From assembly GCA_963920525.1 (NCBI GenBank), contig OY986437.1, forward strand, positions 32,499,063-32,563,062: DNA of 64,000 nucleotides. The letters run 5' to 3'. Position 1 is the stretch's first letter, and the number at the start of each line of letters is the position of its first letter. Below are positions 1 through 11,470 of the stretch, in pieces. The position numbers and the translations under genes were made by a program. Source of the DNA: Dichetophora obliterata (taxonomy: Eukaryota; Arthropoda; Insecta; Diptera; Sciomyzidae). The notes beneath the pieces are model-generated. The model had not been told where the DNA came from, made no database searches, and worked only from the letters and a program-made list of their open reading frames with translations.

Positions 1-834
1 GCGTATGTCACCTTAACTCAATTAACAGTACTTTCCACTAAGTACAACCAAAACGCACTTTGCACAAATATTTATGTAATATGTTTTTCTAAATTTTGAT
101 GTTTTATTATTAATCAATTTCTTAAAACTGTCTTACTTATTTTTATTAATTTTGATTTTTCTAAAATAATGTGGATATCCTAATAACAAATGCTAAAAGT
201 TTTAGTAAGATTTTCTCTATAGGCTTAATAAGAAAATCTTCTTGAATGAAAACCATAGGGAAATCTTATTGATTTTCTTCTATTTTATTAGGTTGCTTTG
301 GCTCTGAGTAATTTTTACAATTTTACTTTAAGATATCTTAGCAATACATATATGCATATCAAAAACAGCTAGTCCTACGGATATTTTATGTAACTATCCC
401 TCACTACAATATTATATTTGCATTCCAAATGTAATTCACAAAGTATTCTGGAATTAGAAAAATGATAAATGCTGGCGAATGGCGTTTGAAAATACCGTTT
501 GGCCATGTATGGGAAAAAAATTCACTATTTTCAAAAAATTATAATAATTTTTTGAGTGTACATTTTCAAAAAAAACTGCTTATTAAGATTCGTTATTAAA
601 TGAACGAAATGATGTAAAAAATCTCCTTTATACTCATGTCATTTCACTCAGACATCTCACTAAAGTTTAAGAAGAAAGCGCTTAAAACTTAAGAAAATAT
701 TTTTGATCTGAAAATCTTATTAACAGTCATATTATCTCACTCAATTATCTCACTACAAATTAAGAAGAGACCGCTTAAAACTAATAAAAAAGTCGTATCC
801 TTACTTTTAAGTATACATGTAAACTTAATTTATT
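1..834. other. AT-rich non-coding sequence with short duplications
   Basis: No gene is visible. The stretch is rich in AAGATTTT/AATCTTATTA words in both orientations. A block of about 45 bases near 651 recurs in diverged form near 743 (both contain ATCTCACTA, AAGAAG, CGCTTAAAAC), a short tandem duplication of about 92 bp. The segment 195-310 resembles 2480-2600 (shared CTCTAT, TTAATAAG, GATGAAAA/GAATGAAAA, GTTGC order), so both are probably copies of one old repeat. Confidence 0.5.
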
Positions 835-836
835 TA

Positions 837-1078
837 GGGTATTCAAAAGGTGTGCTATCATGTCATAATGTCATATTGTCGTAAGATTTTACACTAGTTT
901 AAACAATTCATTGTTGCCTTCCATATAAAAAAGTACTAATATATTACAACTCTGAAAGCTATGTTTATTTCAGTGTTGTAATCAAACAGCTGTTTCTTAT
1001 TTGCATTTATTTACCTTGTAAATTTTAGTTGTAAAATTGTAGGACAATATGACATGATAGCACACCTTGTGAATACAC
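837..1078. mobile_element. 242 bp MITE with ~55 bp terminal inverted repeats
   Basis: The left end GGGTATTCAAAAGGTGTGC is mirrored on the right by the reverse complement of GTGTATTCACAAGGTGTGC. The match then runs through the word CTATCATGTCATA and on to about 55 bases per arm, with a few mismatches. The dinucleotide TA lies immediately outside each end (835-836 and 1079-1080), so a TA target duplication is likely. There is no coding capacity. TA insertion suggests mobilisation by a Tc1/mariner-type transposase, but the superfamily is an inference. Confidence 0.8.
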
Positions 1079-1351
1079 TAATTATATCTTTGGCTTTCAG
1101 TCGCAATCGTGGTCGTGGTCGTGGTTGTGAAGTACACGGTGTCCTATAAAATTAGAAACATAGCATTATGTTAATATAGGAAATTAGAGTATAATTTTTA
1201 CTTTTAAGTTTTTCCTACACTCTAAAAACTGATTGAAAAATCTCTGCAATAAATGTTGTGAAATTTCCCGACATTTATTGGCGATTTTGTAAAAAAACCA
1301 CGCTATACAGTGAGTTTTTTCAATTTTGTCTGAAAATCAGCGTCTTTTTCC

Positions 1352-1655
1352 AAAATATGTATATTTACTCTACTATTCACACTATTTGAGCATGTTTTCG
1401 CTCAGAGAGTCTTAAAATATGTATATCTCTTTCCTTTTCACGCTATTTTAGCGTGTTTTCGCTCAGAGAGCCCTAAAATATATATATTCTCTACTTTTCA
1501 CGCCATTCCAGCGTGTTTTCGCTCAGAGAATTCTAAAATATGTATATTTTCTACATTTCACGCTATTTCACCGTGTTTTCGCTCAGAGAGTCTTAAAATA
1601 TGTATATTTTCCCTACTTTTCACACTATTTCAGCGTGTTCTCGCTCAGATACTCC
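1352..1655. repeat. Minisatellite, five ~61 bp units
   Basis: The block TTTTCGCTCAGAGAG recurs with spacings of 61, 60, 60 and 62 bases (anchors near 1399, 1460, 1520, 1580 and 1642). Each copy is preceded by TTCACGCTATTTCAGCGTG and followed by a TAAAATATGTATAT stretch. The word CGCTATTTCAGCG is itself nearly palindromic, so each unit can form a small hairpin. Units differ by a few substitutions, so the array is not very recent. Confidence 0.85.
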
Positions 1656-1689
1656 TAAAAACGCTCCAGCAGCGGTATTTTACGGTTGC

Positions 1690-1880
1690 CCTTAAATAAA
1701 CACCTCTGCTTTAACGTCATATGCTTTCAAAGAGTTTATTCGAACAAGTTTCCAATTACATACATGTTAAACAATAGATTGGTCACAGCTTAATTACTCA
1801 AGCCTACTGGAGTAGGAAAGAGTATCGCCTTCTGCTGAGTGATTGACTCTATACAGAGTTGTTGTTGTTGCCATGTTCAA
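1690..1880. repeat. Dispersed repeat, copy 1 (partner at 11240-11390)
   Basis: The order CATATGC, GGTCACAGCTTAAT, CTACTGGAGTAGGAAA, TGATTGACTCTATAC and then (TTG)n TTGCC is repeated in diverged form at 11240-11390. Both copies end in the same trinucleotide run, which suggests a short retroposed or MITE-like repeat. Its class is not recognised. Confidence 0.55.
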
Positions 1881-3368
1881 AACTTACTTGAGAGACTTTA
1901 TGCATTTCTAGCTTTTTTTATAAGCGCAGACAAGATTGGAAGAAATAATTTTAGAAGAGAGTTTTTACAAGAAAATAATTGTAGGTGAGAGGATTCACGC
2001 ATTTTTAATGATAAATATTTATAATTTTGCTCATGGGATTTAACGACAATAAATGTAGGCAATCAGTTGCCAGCAGCTATTGTAGTTAATTCTCGTGAAT
2101 TTTTATTAGAGTGTATATTATTACCTAAAAACTTGTAATAAAATCTTAAAAAATGTATGTTACCTTCATTTTATAGGCAATTAAATAGGTAAACGTTAAA
2201 TAAGATTCCGTTTTGCTTTAAGAAACTTCACTTATGAAATTTCAAAAGAAATCTTATCAAATCATTAAGATTGCCTTATTAAATTCCAAAAAGAAATTTT
2301 ATTAAATCAAAAATATTTACTAATTATATTAAAGATTGACAAGATAACTTGTAAAATCAATTAGAAAATCATATATATTAATAAATCTTTCTAAAAGTCT
2401 TAAAAAGTTTTCTCATAAGAAAACAATATGATTCTTCTTTAAAACTATGTGATTGTACTAATAAAAAGTTACAGGGTTTTAAAAAATGTTCTCTATGGTT
2501 TTAATAAGGCCGTCGTTTTGGATGAAAATCATAAAGAAATGTTATTGGTTTTGTTCTTTTTTTGTAGTTTAATAAAATTCTATAGAATTAGTTGCTTGCT
2601 AAATGTCCCGTTAGGAACCCAGAATAATGCAACATTGAAATTAAAAGACATTATTTTTTTATATTAGTATGTAGTTTTTCTAATTCATGTCTCTCATTAG
2701 TGCTATTTGACAACAGATGCAGACATAAAATAAAGAATCTGTATCTTGCATTTTCAAATTGACCAAAGCGGAGCTTTTAGACCAAGATATTTCAAAATAT
2801 ACGAGACTATCGACCAATATTCGAAAACTTACGGGCCAGACCGGAAAAAAACAACTTAGTGAATATATACTTTGTTTATAAAGTATGTTCCATTCAATAA
2901 ATTGGTTTATGTATTATGATCCTTTTAATATACCTTCTTTCTAGTTAAATAAATATAGTGTTTTGGAGTTATTGCATATTCTGCTTACTTCCCACATCAA
3001 ATGGATCTTCCTCAACTTCATATTATATTCTATTTTTGACCCTTCCTCAAACATTTTAATATTCATAAGACGTGTATAGCAATTAATATTTAAGCGTTTT
3101 AATTTTCATTGCAAGTAACTCTTCCTAAAAACTCATAAATATTTTTAAGCTTTTAAAAATTTCTCCATCACCATTCAGCATAACTTTATGCTTTACACTC
3201 ATGACGTTTTAAAACTTATCTATGCAACTAATAAAATATTTTTTAATTGTCTCAAATACTTTAACTAAAATAACTTTCAAAGTTACTCTAAAATATTTAA
3301 AAAAACAAAATTGTTAAAAGTAAATAAAAAAATTAACCCTAACTTTACGTCACAAAATTGTTAAAAAG
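1881..3368. other. AT-rich non-coding sequence
   Basis: I see no gene or intact element. The region 2150-2610 is dense in AATCTTATTAA/TTAAGATT words and includes the 2480-2600 copy of the repeat also found at 195-310. The short open frame over 2449-2667 is low complexity with no recognisable domain. Confidence 0.5.
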
Positions 3369-3920
3369 GCTCCTGCTTGCTGCTATTTGCTGCTGTTTTA
3401 AATTCAAAATGGCGTACTGCTTCTGCTACAGGTTATTCGCCTGCACGTCATCATGCAAAGCACCAGCAAAAGGAGCAAAATAAAAAAATTCAGCTTTTGT
3501 GAAAACGTGTTTATTTGTCGATGGGTATATATTTTTTTACACCACTTTATATGTTGTTGTACACCGCTGTACATGCTATATACATATCCATATACATATA
3601 TAAAGGCTGCAGTGCAGTGTTGTTCCGCATTTCTTCGTGCAACAAGCGTGCCTCGAATTGTTTGTCCTGCACGTCCTGGCCCGGTCTGACGATGTCTGCA
3701 TTTAGCTCAACGCATTGGAGTCGCCTGTTATTGCTTATGGCATGTTTCCATTTCCATCGGCAGCCAGCCAACATCACATCAACAACGTCGTCATCATCAT
3801 CATCATCATCAACATCGTCAATGGAGTCGTGGCTCCGTCGACGCCCAGTGTGCGCACATAGTCAGCCAGCCATGGCGTTCAAATATTCGCCATGCTTTTC
3901 AATCTACTGCTGATCTTTAT
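3369..3920. other. GC-richer, non-repetitive stretch with a CAT microsatellite
   Basis: Base composition rises abruptly compared with the flanks, and CTGC/GCAGC words and a (CAT)n run at about 3793-3812 are present. Overlapping open frames on both strands (for example 3515-3913, whose apparent serine run comes from the CAT repeat) show no conserved motif. The stretch may be unique host DNA, such as intron or regulatory sequence, but no function can be assigned from sequence alone. Confidence 0.35.
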
Positions 3921-4776
3921 CCTGATACGTAACCGAAGGGCTAAAGTTTTTATATATTTGGAGTTATTTTTTGTTTTAATTTTTCTGTTTTTTGTGGTGT
4001 ACTTTTATTTTTATCGCATTTTGCAATGGCAACACTTGCAGGTACGAGTACAGCAAAATAATAATTAGACTTAAATTTTAAAGACATCCTTTGCATCATC
4101 AACTCAAATGCTTGCATAAGCTGATATGTTAAGTCCTTGGTTTCTATATTCAGAAAGGTTTGCCCACCTCTGACACCAACGAAATGTAGCTTTTAATAAT
4201 GAATTTAGTGTTTTTGAACGCATATATTTTTTAATTTTTTCCTTTAGTTTTCTGTCCAGTCTAGTAATCTTTTAAATAAAAATTCTGTTACTATACTGAT
4301 TATGAAAAATCAAACATTTCCTTGCCACTAAGATTTGGTTAAAGTTATCCGACGCCATACTTGCTTCTGATGAAAATTCTTTGCAAACAAATTATATGTT
4401 TTAAGCCTTCTAGTTGAATTCTATATATTTATTCCTGCATGGTCATTCGCTGGGGGACGAAAGGGGGGAGTTCTCACCCCCTAGGCGACGAAAATTTTTT
4501 ATATATATTCATATTAAATCAAAAAAGTCGTAATTTTATATATGAAAATTTTAAGATAGAAGCAAAAAGCTTTCTAAATTGTAAGTTGCGCTTAAACTTA
4601 GGGCTTTGAGAACTTTGTGAATAAAAACGTCGTTTTAAGTTGTAGAAGTGTAAAAATTTGCGAAACATGTATTTTGATCAGGTGTATCATAATTAGTCAA
4701 AAAGTCGATTTTGAATTTCTTGTAACCTACTATTAGTTTTATTTCAAATGAAGATATGTTTATTATGTATTTAATA
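3921..4776. other. AT-rich spacer
   Basis: I see nothing supportable except a short G/C-rich patch near 4450-4490 (GGGGGACGAAAGGGGGGAG followed by CACCCCCTAGGCG). This may be the degenerate edge of an old transposon. Confidence 0.4.
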
Positions 4777-4778
4777 TA

Positions 4779-7627
4779 CAGGGTGTCCGGACTTGAAATG
4801 TTAATACGCTAAGGGGTTATTCTTTGACTTATTTTAAGCAAAAAATTGTATGGGAAGGCTTTTTTTATTTTCAACATCCACTGAGATACAGGGTGTTTAA
4901 AAAACGTGTTTGATAAAGAAGGTGCTACTAAAGATAATACCATAGCCTCCAACGAATAAAACCTACGATAACTCTGATATGATTGTTAGATAAGATCTTT
5001 ATCAGGCTTTGTTTTGATACCATAACAGTTGGATACTGAATTCAGGGTGTGGAAATATGGCTCCGCAAAGTCAACATTTTTAAAATTTTTTAAATATTTT
5101 TTATAAAAGTAAGTTTTTCTCGAAAATTTCCCCTAGTTTTATTATTTTTTTGCTGCTGCCTCTATCCACTGTCGCAATTGCTGCAATGTTGTTATTTCTG
5201 TTTAGTATACAATATCTTTCATCCTACCCTAAATGTAGAAGTCGAGAACTTTTAGATGGAACTGATAGAACGTGTACTTATTTTGTAATAATTGGTTTTG
5301 ATGGATATTTCCATGAGTGCACCTACTTTGTAACGAAATCAGTTTTGCCTTGAGTTTCGGCAATACATAGCATTGTGTTTAGCATATTATGTATCAAGTT
5401 TAGCATATTAGGTATAAGTTTAGCAAGTATTTTGAAATAAGAAATTATGGAAACTTCCATAAAATTATTTAATTATTTTTATTATTATTATTATTATTAA
5501 TCTATATATATAAAATGGAATGTGTGTTTGTTTATTTGTTTGTTTGTACCTTATAGGAGACCAAACCTCTGGACCGATCTTCCTGAAATTTTCACAGCAT
5601 TTAACTGGGACTCTGGCATGATTAATAGGGTACTTTTTCGACCACGCCCACTTTTACGCCCACTTTTTTAAAATTATGTAATTGCTCCCATATAGTTTTG
5701 AACAGATTTACTTCAAATTGTATACATATTATACTCCAGGCGAGGTAGAAATAAGCATTTCTTACGCCACGCCCCCTTTCACGCCCCTTTTCACGCCAAA
5801 TTTAAGTTTTAAAGTTTTTGTTCTCTGAACAAATTTGTTCCTTCCAACGGATTATTTTTTATTTGGTAGTATATTGTACTTAATACTGTTAACGTTGCAA
5901 TATTACTATGAACCACGCCCACTTCACCGCCCCTTTTTTAAATTCAGATACTTACTTATACCACTAACAATGTTTGCTATACAAAATACTTTTTTTGTAA
6001 TATGTATTTACCTAAAGTTTTATATACTTTTTATCTACAGGTAAGGTAGCCATAGATTTTTTATTACCAAATTCCCCTTTTTCGCCCCATTTTACTTTAA
6101 TTATAATTAATCTGCTTTCAATCTATATATAAAAAAATGAATGTCTCTCTGTCTGTTTGTTTGTTTGTGCTTAATAGGAGTCTAAACCCTTGTACCGATC
6201 TTCCTGAAACTTCCACAGCATGTTACTATGACTCTGGAAGAAATAATAGGTTATATGAAGTTTTTATTGGACAAAAGGGCGTGGCACCGCCTATATAACC
6301 CAAAAATTTAAATCGCCATATTTTGGGCATATTTTGACCTACGTCGATGATATTTGGTACTTATGGTATTGGCATAATTAGGAATACATACCAGGAGAAA
6401 ATTGGGTGGGACCACGCCCCTATTTAGGAAAATTAAAAATCGTATTATAGTCTTAACTACTGGACCGATCGTCATTAAATTTTCACAATAGGATATTCTT
6501 ACGAAAAAATAAATTCTTGACTATACAAAGTTGTGAGTGGACAAAAGGGCGTGGCCTCGTCCATATAACCCAAAATTTAAAATCGTCATATCTTGCGCAT
6601 TTTTTGACCAACGGCGGCAGTATTTGCTATATATGGTATTGGCATGAATAGAAATACGTACCAAAAGAAAAGTGGGCGGAGCACGCCCCTTTGTTTGCGA
6701 TATATTGGAGGCTTGACCTGTTAACCGATCTTAAATTTTCACAGCGTGCAGCTTTGACTCAGAAATACTTATTACGTGATAATATTTTTCGACCATGCAC
6801 ACTTCTGCACCTACTTTTTTACTACGTTTATTAACGGCTTTACCTCAAATTTAAAATACATATTAATTAAAGTAGTGGGGTAGCCCCATTCTCTTTCTCC
6901 CACAACTGTCTGCAAAACAGCTGATTTTGTAATATGTGTTAATTAAAATAGAGAGTGGGGTAACCCCATTCTCATTCTCCCACAACTGACTGCGAAACAG
7001 CTGATTGTGTAATTGCTGCTTTTTGATTGGTCTAAAAATAAAAAGGGGGAGCATGAAGCAAATAACATGCGGTTCAGTGATGAATTCTAATTGTTTTAAA
7101 ACAAAAAAAGGGGAGAAGCATTGAAATAATTAAATTAAATTTAAATAAATAAATTTTTTTAAACATATAAGTACTTTTAATTTTATTTTATAACGAGGGG
7201 GGTAGCGAAGCACACCGGATTCAGCTAGTATTGTATATAAATCATAAAAACGTATGTTTATTTCATAAATTTGTACATAAAAACCATCAAGATCATTTTA
7301 ATAAGACGTCCCAAGTAAAAATTTTGTATTGGAACTTTATAGTATATACTTCAGGTATCCATCTATACTATAAGTATCCAACTGTTATGGTACCGAAACA
7401 GAGCCTGGTGAATATCCTATCTAACAACCATGTCAGGGTTATCATAGATCTGCAACTTAGAAGGCTATGGTATTATATATGGTAGCAAGTACTTTAACAA
7501 ACACGTTTTTTAACACCCTGTATCTCAGTGGATGTTGAAAATAGACCCCTACACATACAATTTTTTGCTTAGAATAAGCCTAGGAAGCACCCCTTAAAGG
7601 ATTAGCATCTCAAGTCCGGATACCCTG
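4779..7627. mobile_element. DNA transposon with ~260 bp terminal inverted repeats, interrupted by a Helitron
   Basis: The left arm (4779-5037) begins CAGGGTGTCCGGACTTGA. The right arm (7373-7627) is its diverged reverse complement, CAGGGTATCCGGACTTGA. Matching landmarks continue through the arm: AAGCAAAAAATTGTATG, TCAACATCCACTGAGATAC, a second CAGGGTGTT, and CCATAACAGTTGGATAC. TA flanks both ends (4777-4778 and 7628-7629). TA insertion with CAGGGTGTCC ends fits a Tc1/mariner-type element, an inference from end sequence. No transposase remains; most of the interior is a later Helitron insertion. Confidence 0.85.
5501..7228 (+). mobile_element. Non-autonomous Helitron, complete ends
   Basis: It begins TCTATATATATAAAATGG after an A at 5500 and ends GGATTCAGCTAG before a T at 7229. 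This is the canonical TC...CTAG structure inserted between A and T. Just inside the 3' end, GGTAGCGAAGCACACC can form an imperfect GGT-GC/GC-ACC hairpin, as Helitron termini do. A second Helitron-like 5' end (TCTATATATAAAAAAATG) starts at 6122 and is followed by the same GACCGATCTTCCTGAAA block, so the copy looks like a fusion of two starts with one terminus. Internal CACGCCC/GGGCGTGG segments repeat, and a ~78 bp unit (AGTGGGGTAGCCCCATTCTC type) is duplicated at about 6870 and 6948. No helicase is encoded. Confidence 0.85.
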
Positions 7628-7729
7628 TATTTTGAAGAGAATACAAATATACATTTTTTAGGTTAATTTATAAATAAAGCTGAGACAAACCATTCATTTT
7701 TAAATAGTATGTTGTACCCGTTGCTGTAA

Positions 7730-7930
7730 GGCCGTGTTCATATTACTCGTTTTAGTCGCGATTGCGACACCGCTCTCACGTTTTTTCCCAGAAGCGGCTG
7801 AAAAATAGTGAATTGTGTGTATTTAAATACATTTATATATTTAATATTCATTATTTTTCAGACTAGTTTGCGAAAAAAAATTGGTAGCGGTGTCTCAATC
7901 GTGATAAAAACGCGTAATATGAACACGGCC
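7730..7930. mobile_element. PIF/Harbinger-type MITE, 201 bp
   Basis: The ends GGCCGTGTTCATATTAC are inverted copies and the match continues for about 47 bases per arm, reaching GACACCGCT. A 3 bp TAA lies directly outside both ends (7727-7729 and 7931-7933). A TWA 3 bp target duplication with GGCC-type ends is the hallmark of PIF/Harbinger (Tourist-like) MITEs. Confidence 0.85.
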
Positions 7931-7989
7931 TAATAAGTTACGATATTATTTCATTTACCCTTGTTTCACAAACACTTTTCAATACGTAT

Positions 7990-8760
7990 TCTTGAATTCA
8001 ATTTGCCACGGCCCCTTGTCCACTGCCATATAATGTTATCAGTAAAACTGCATGCGTAAATTGAGTTCGAATGCCGAATTCCGAGGCTGTGCAGCCTATA
8101 TCTCTAACGATATTCCATATCGCAAATTTCGGTTGTATGGGAGGTGTCACGCCCCCTTGACCAACGCCTACCAAATGTTATTAGTGAAACGGAACGTGTA
8201 AACTGTAGTCGAATACCGAATTCCGAGGCTGTGCGGCCTATAACTCCAAAGCTATTTGATAAGGCAAATTTCGGTTGTATGGGAGGTGCCAAGCTCCCTT
8301 GTCCAACTCCCATTAAATATTATCAGTAAAGCGGCATGTGGAAATTTTGGTCGAATACCGAATTCCGAGGTTGTGCGGCTTCTAACTCCAAAACTATTCT
8401 AATATTTCCCATAAAAAATACAAAATGTTCATATGAAAAGCTTATTGATTTGTAGGCGGTAAAAGGGGGTAAGACAAAATTTTTCTTTTTTTCTAAACCT
8501 TCCCTGATATAAAGAGAAAAAAAAACAACAAATTATTTAAATCGATTGTAAACACGTTTTTATTAGCGTCACTTCATAAATGGATGTATGTATGTCCCGT
8601 ACAAATCTTGGAATCCATTTTTTAGCAACTTCCCGATGAACTAGGGTTTTGAAATTTAACATATAGCTCAGAACTGGATGACAACACATATAGTTAGGGA
8701 AAAAATTTTGCCACTCCTCCTTTACCGCCCACAAATCAATAAAAATGCTATATCTCCAAA
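7990..8760 (-). mobile_element. Helitron fragment with ~142 bp tandem units
   Basis: Three diverged copies of a ~142 bp unit begin near 8032, 8173 and 8317. Landmarks are ATCAGTAAA, CGAATACCGAATTCCGAGG, TGTGCGGCCTATAACTCC and GGTTGTATGGGAGGTG. Reversed, the unit matches the internal tandem unit of the Helitron at 55420-57533 (CCTCCCATACAA, ATCGAATAGCTTTGGA), so this is a fragment of a related element on the minus strand. Neither terminus is present. The part right of 8420 has similar short phrases but no clear boundary. Confidence 0.7.
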
Positions 8761-8789
8761 AATACTAGGCCGAAAAAAACTATAAAACT

Positions 8790-9020
8790 CGACTTGCCTT
8801 CAAGAAGACTTGCCTTGTTGCATTTAAAGCCCTCAGTTGTGGTTCTTGTACTTTAAATTCAATATGTTCCACAATTAACTCGTGGGTTTCTATGTTTAGT
8901 TTCCATAATTCTTCAATATAGTAAAGAGTAAAGAAAGTGAAAAGAACCACGACCGAACCCGTACTGGAACCGGGGACGTCTGGGTTGATAGTCTAGCGCA
9001 CTTTCCACTAGACTACACAG
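8790..9020 (-). mobile_element. tRNA-derived SINE, family 1, copy on minus strand
   Basis: Read on the minus strand, the head contains a box A-like TAGTCTAGTGGAAAGTGCGC (complement of 8996-9015) and a box B-like GGTTCCAGTAC (complement of 8961-8971). A body follows with TTTTCACTTTCTTTACTC, AATTATGGAAA and GAGGGCTTTAAATGC. The same head and body recur in the opposite orientation at 19225-19445. Two dispersed copies sharing head and body mark this as a SINE rather than a tRNA gene. The degenerate acceptor argues against a functional tRNA. Confidence 0.8.
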
Positions 9021-10095
9021 GTCAACAGTTAACAGCAATCGCAACTTTGAGCAGTTGCAAAATTATTACCTTGGCTAACATTTTGCAAGTATGATTGGAA
9101 AACACTTACTTAAAGCAAGTTTTTTCAAGTATTATTGTACAACACTTACTTTTTGTTTTTGACGCAATAATTCTACAAAGCAACTCGGAAATTTATTACC
9201 TACGCAAGTGTTTTACAAGCGTGCTTGGAAAAAACTTGGTTTTTGCATTGTATGTAAGCTTAATCCAATCACTATTTCTAAATGGCTGATATGGAAGCCA
9301 CAGTGTTTCGTCTACATTCATTCTCTTTATACTCATTTATCTCGAAACTACTTTTTTCGGCATGGTGTTGTAAAAATAACAAAAACTATTCAGCCGAATC
9401 ATCTGAAATTTAAATATGCTATTCACAACATCAGTAGCTATCGCTGGAATTAGAATCAAAGTTTTATTTCGAAAACATCCATATATTTTACACTTAATAA
9501 CAGGTAGAAAACACTCTGTTTTAAGAACTTGATTTTCAAAAGACCGTCATTTTATCAGTTTTCAATATTTTTTTTCTAGTGCCAGCCATAGCTGCACTCA
9601 TAGTGATTAATAATATTATTCGAATTTGAATTTATTGAGTATACATTAGTACAATAAGAACTATGTTCTTTTACAGTACAACAGATAGATATCAAACAAT
9701 TTTGGTTGGATATAACAACAAATAAAAATTATTGGTTTTTATTTTTCAGATAAATAAAAAAGTCAAAGTCTATATACCCCTTTTCCTTGAGAGCGTCTCA
9801 TTGAGCACCATTTTAAACAAGATCAACAATTTTTTAAAATAAAAAAATAATTTTTTTTATGATGAATGAGTGTTACAATAGATGTACCTTAACAGTTTAA
9901 ATATCGTTGTTCAATATTTTAATTTTTTAAAAAAATCCAAAAAATACCTTAAATTTTCTAGCGCTAGACCTTAAGTGCCTATAAACATTCATGTCTGAAT
10001 TCGGAATTAAAATCTACACTTCAAACAATTGGCATTTGTGATCATTTTCAACCCGTTCAATGGAACCTTGCTACTTTTGTTGTTTAAATAGCTAA
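9021..10095. other. AT-rich spacer, possible decayed MITE
   Basis: No gene. Words of the type GCAAGTNTTNTTGTACAA and CAAGTGTTTTACAAGCGTGC recur between 9080 and 9240, suggesting a decayed element with repeated internal words, but no terminal repeats were found. The rest is featureless AT-rich sequence. Confidence 0.4.
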
Positions 10096-10097
10096 TA

Positions 10098-10571
10098 GGG
10101 GTTTCGGACTATCCTACATGTAGGATAGATTTGAAAGGTCGGATGGATATGTAAGATGTGTGAAAGCAAATACTACCGACCGCAAAAAAAATTTAAATTT
10201 TTTGATTTCCGTCCTACATGTAGTATAGCGAACGCACTCTCATCTGATTTTAAACATTTTCTCATTCTTAAAAAAAAAAGTCGAGGAGTGATCATATAAA
10301 GAAAAACGTAAACAGAGTGCAAAGTTTAAAACACAAAAATGGCAGGTGGTTCGCATACTGTTATTGAAAGGAGTTCATTAAACTCTATAGAAGTAAACTT
10401 CATAAATTATAAAACAGCAAGAAAATGTTTTTGCACGTTGCTATCTTCTTGAACTCTAAAAAATAATGAAGTCCATGCCACATGTAGGATAGCCCGAAAG
10501 TTCGAACAGACTTTCCCGTTATTCTGCCGTCCTATATGTCCATCCAACATGTACGATAGTCCGAAACCCCC
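10098..10571. mobile_element. MITE built around a palindromic CATGTAGGATAG word
   Basis: The ends GGGGTTTCGGACTATCCTAC (left) and GGGGGTTTCGGACTATCGTA (right, reversed) are inverted repeats of about 30 bases, with TA outside each (10096-10097 and 10572-10573). The self-complementary core CCTACATGTAGG with trailing ATAG occurs at the left end and again, with changes, near 10203, 10478, 10530 and 10547. No coding potential beyond chance. The repeated word could be a transposase-binding iteron (inference). Confidence 0.8.
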
Positions 10572-10573
10572 TA

Positions 10574-11239
10574 ATGCAGAATGCTCTTGATCGATTATTG
10601 TGATCTGCTGCATCATAGCCTCACGCATTCACAATAGAATTTGTAGGATAGCTAATGCACAATCCTTTTAATAAATTCCTGTCATCTACTGCAACATAGC
10701 TTTAGGTAGTACTTAACAATAAATGAATCACATCATAACACAAAGGGTTTTGGAGTAGTGGTTAGTGTGTAGAACTCTCGATCGAAACTGTGCGAGTTCG
10801 ATTCTCACACTTACAAAGAAATATTTTTAATATTATGTCCTCTTGTTGTAATAAACGCAAGTAAAAAAACAACAACAATTCTAAAAAAAAGGTGTATGGA
10901 AAAAAGTGTCGTTTTAGAGATTTCACTCAAGCAAATCACAAAACAAGTATTAAAAAAAAAATTTGGTGTGAAAATAGCCACCTTTCAGTTAGAACACAAG
11001 CTTCCAGCGAAGAAAAAAAAACTCGTTTCATTTCTATGGTGCATTTCGACAAACTGTCGAACACCAATGAATTTTGAAATAAATAAAGAAGCAACTAGAA
11101 CAGATGGCAACCTTGGTAGAGTTGATGGCGGTGATCTATAAATAGCCTACTGCTTTGAAATGTCATATGATTAATAGCCAATTTAAACGTTCAATTTGTT
11201 CTATATAATTCAAATGAATGAATTCCAAATGTGGAAAAT
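10574..11239. other. Spacer with a tRNA-like segment
   Basis: Apart from the tRNA-like block at 10747-10822 there is only A-rich sequence. Short open frames over 10892-11141 have no recognisable domain. Confidence 0.4.
10747..10822 (+). repeat. tRNA-like segment, probable SINE head
   Basis: A box A-like TGGAGTAGTGGTTAGTG is followed about 40 bases later by the box B-like GAGTTCGATTCTC, the internal promoter layout of a tRNA-derived SINE. The acceptor arms do not pair well. It is followed by AT-rich sequence with a CAAGTAAAAAAACAACAAC tract. A single copy in the window, so the SINE boundaries are uncertain. Confidence 0.55.
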
Positions 11240-11390
11240 CATATGCCGCTTTAAACAGTGAGTTGATCACAGCTTAATCACACTAAGACTACTGAAGAGG
11301 AAATAAAGCGATTTCTGAAACAGACTGCCTGGTCAGCTAATTGATTGACTGACTCTATACTGATTTGTTGTTGTTGTTGTTGCCTTCTTA
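11240..11390. repeat. Dispersed repeat, copy 2 (partner at 1690-1880)
   Basis: It contains CATATGC, GATCACAGCTTAATC, CTACTGAAGAGGAAAT and TGACTGACTCTATACTG, followed by (TTG)n TTGCC, in the same order as the copy at 1690-1880. Class unknown. Confidence 0.55.
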
Positions 11391-11470
11391 AAAACTTTCT
11401 TGATCTAAAGCCCGCTATTTAATTCATGTGAAACTAGTAAGGAATTATCTTCGACTGGGCCGAAGTTAAA

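Noticed and set aside
1352..1655. CRISPR-like array
   Set aside because: Units are contiguous ~61 bp tandem repeats with no constant repeat and variable spacer pattern, in a eukaryotic context.
3515..3913. 132-codon frame with a serine run
   Set aside because: The serine run comes from a CAT microsatellite and overlapping frames exist on the other strand; no domain or start context.
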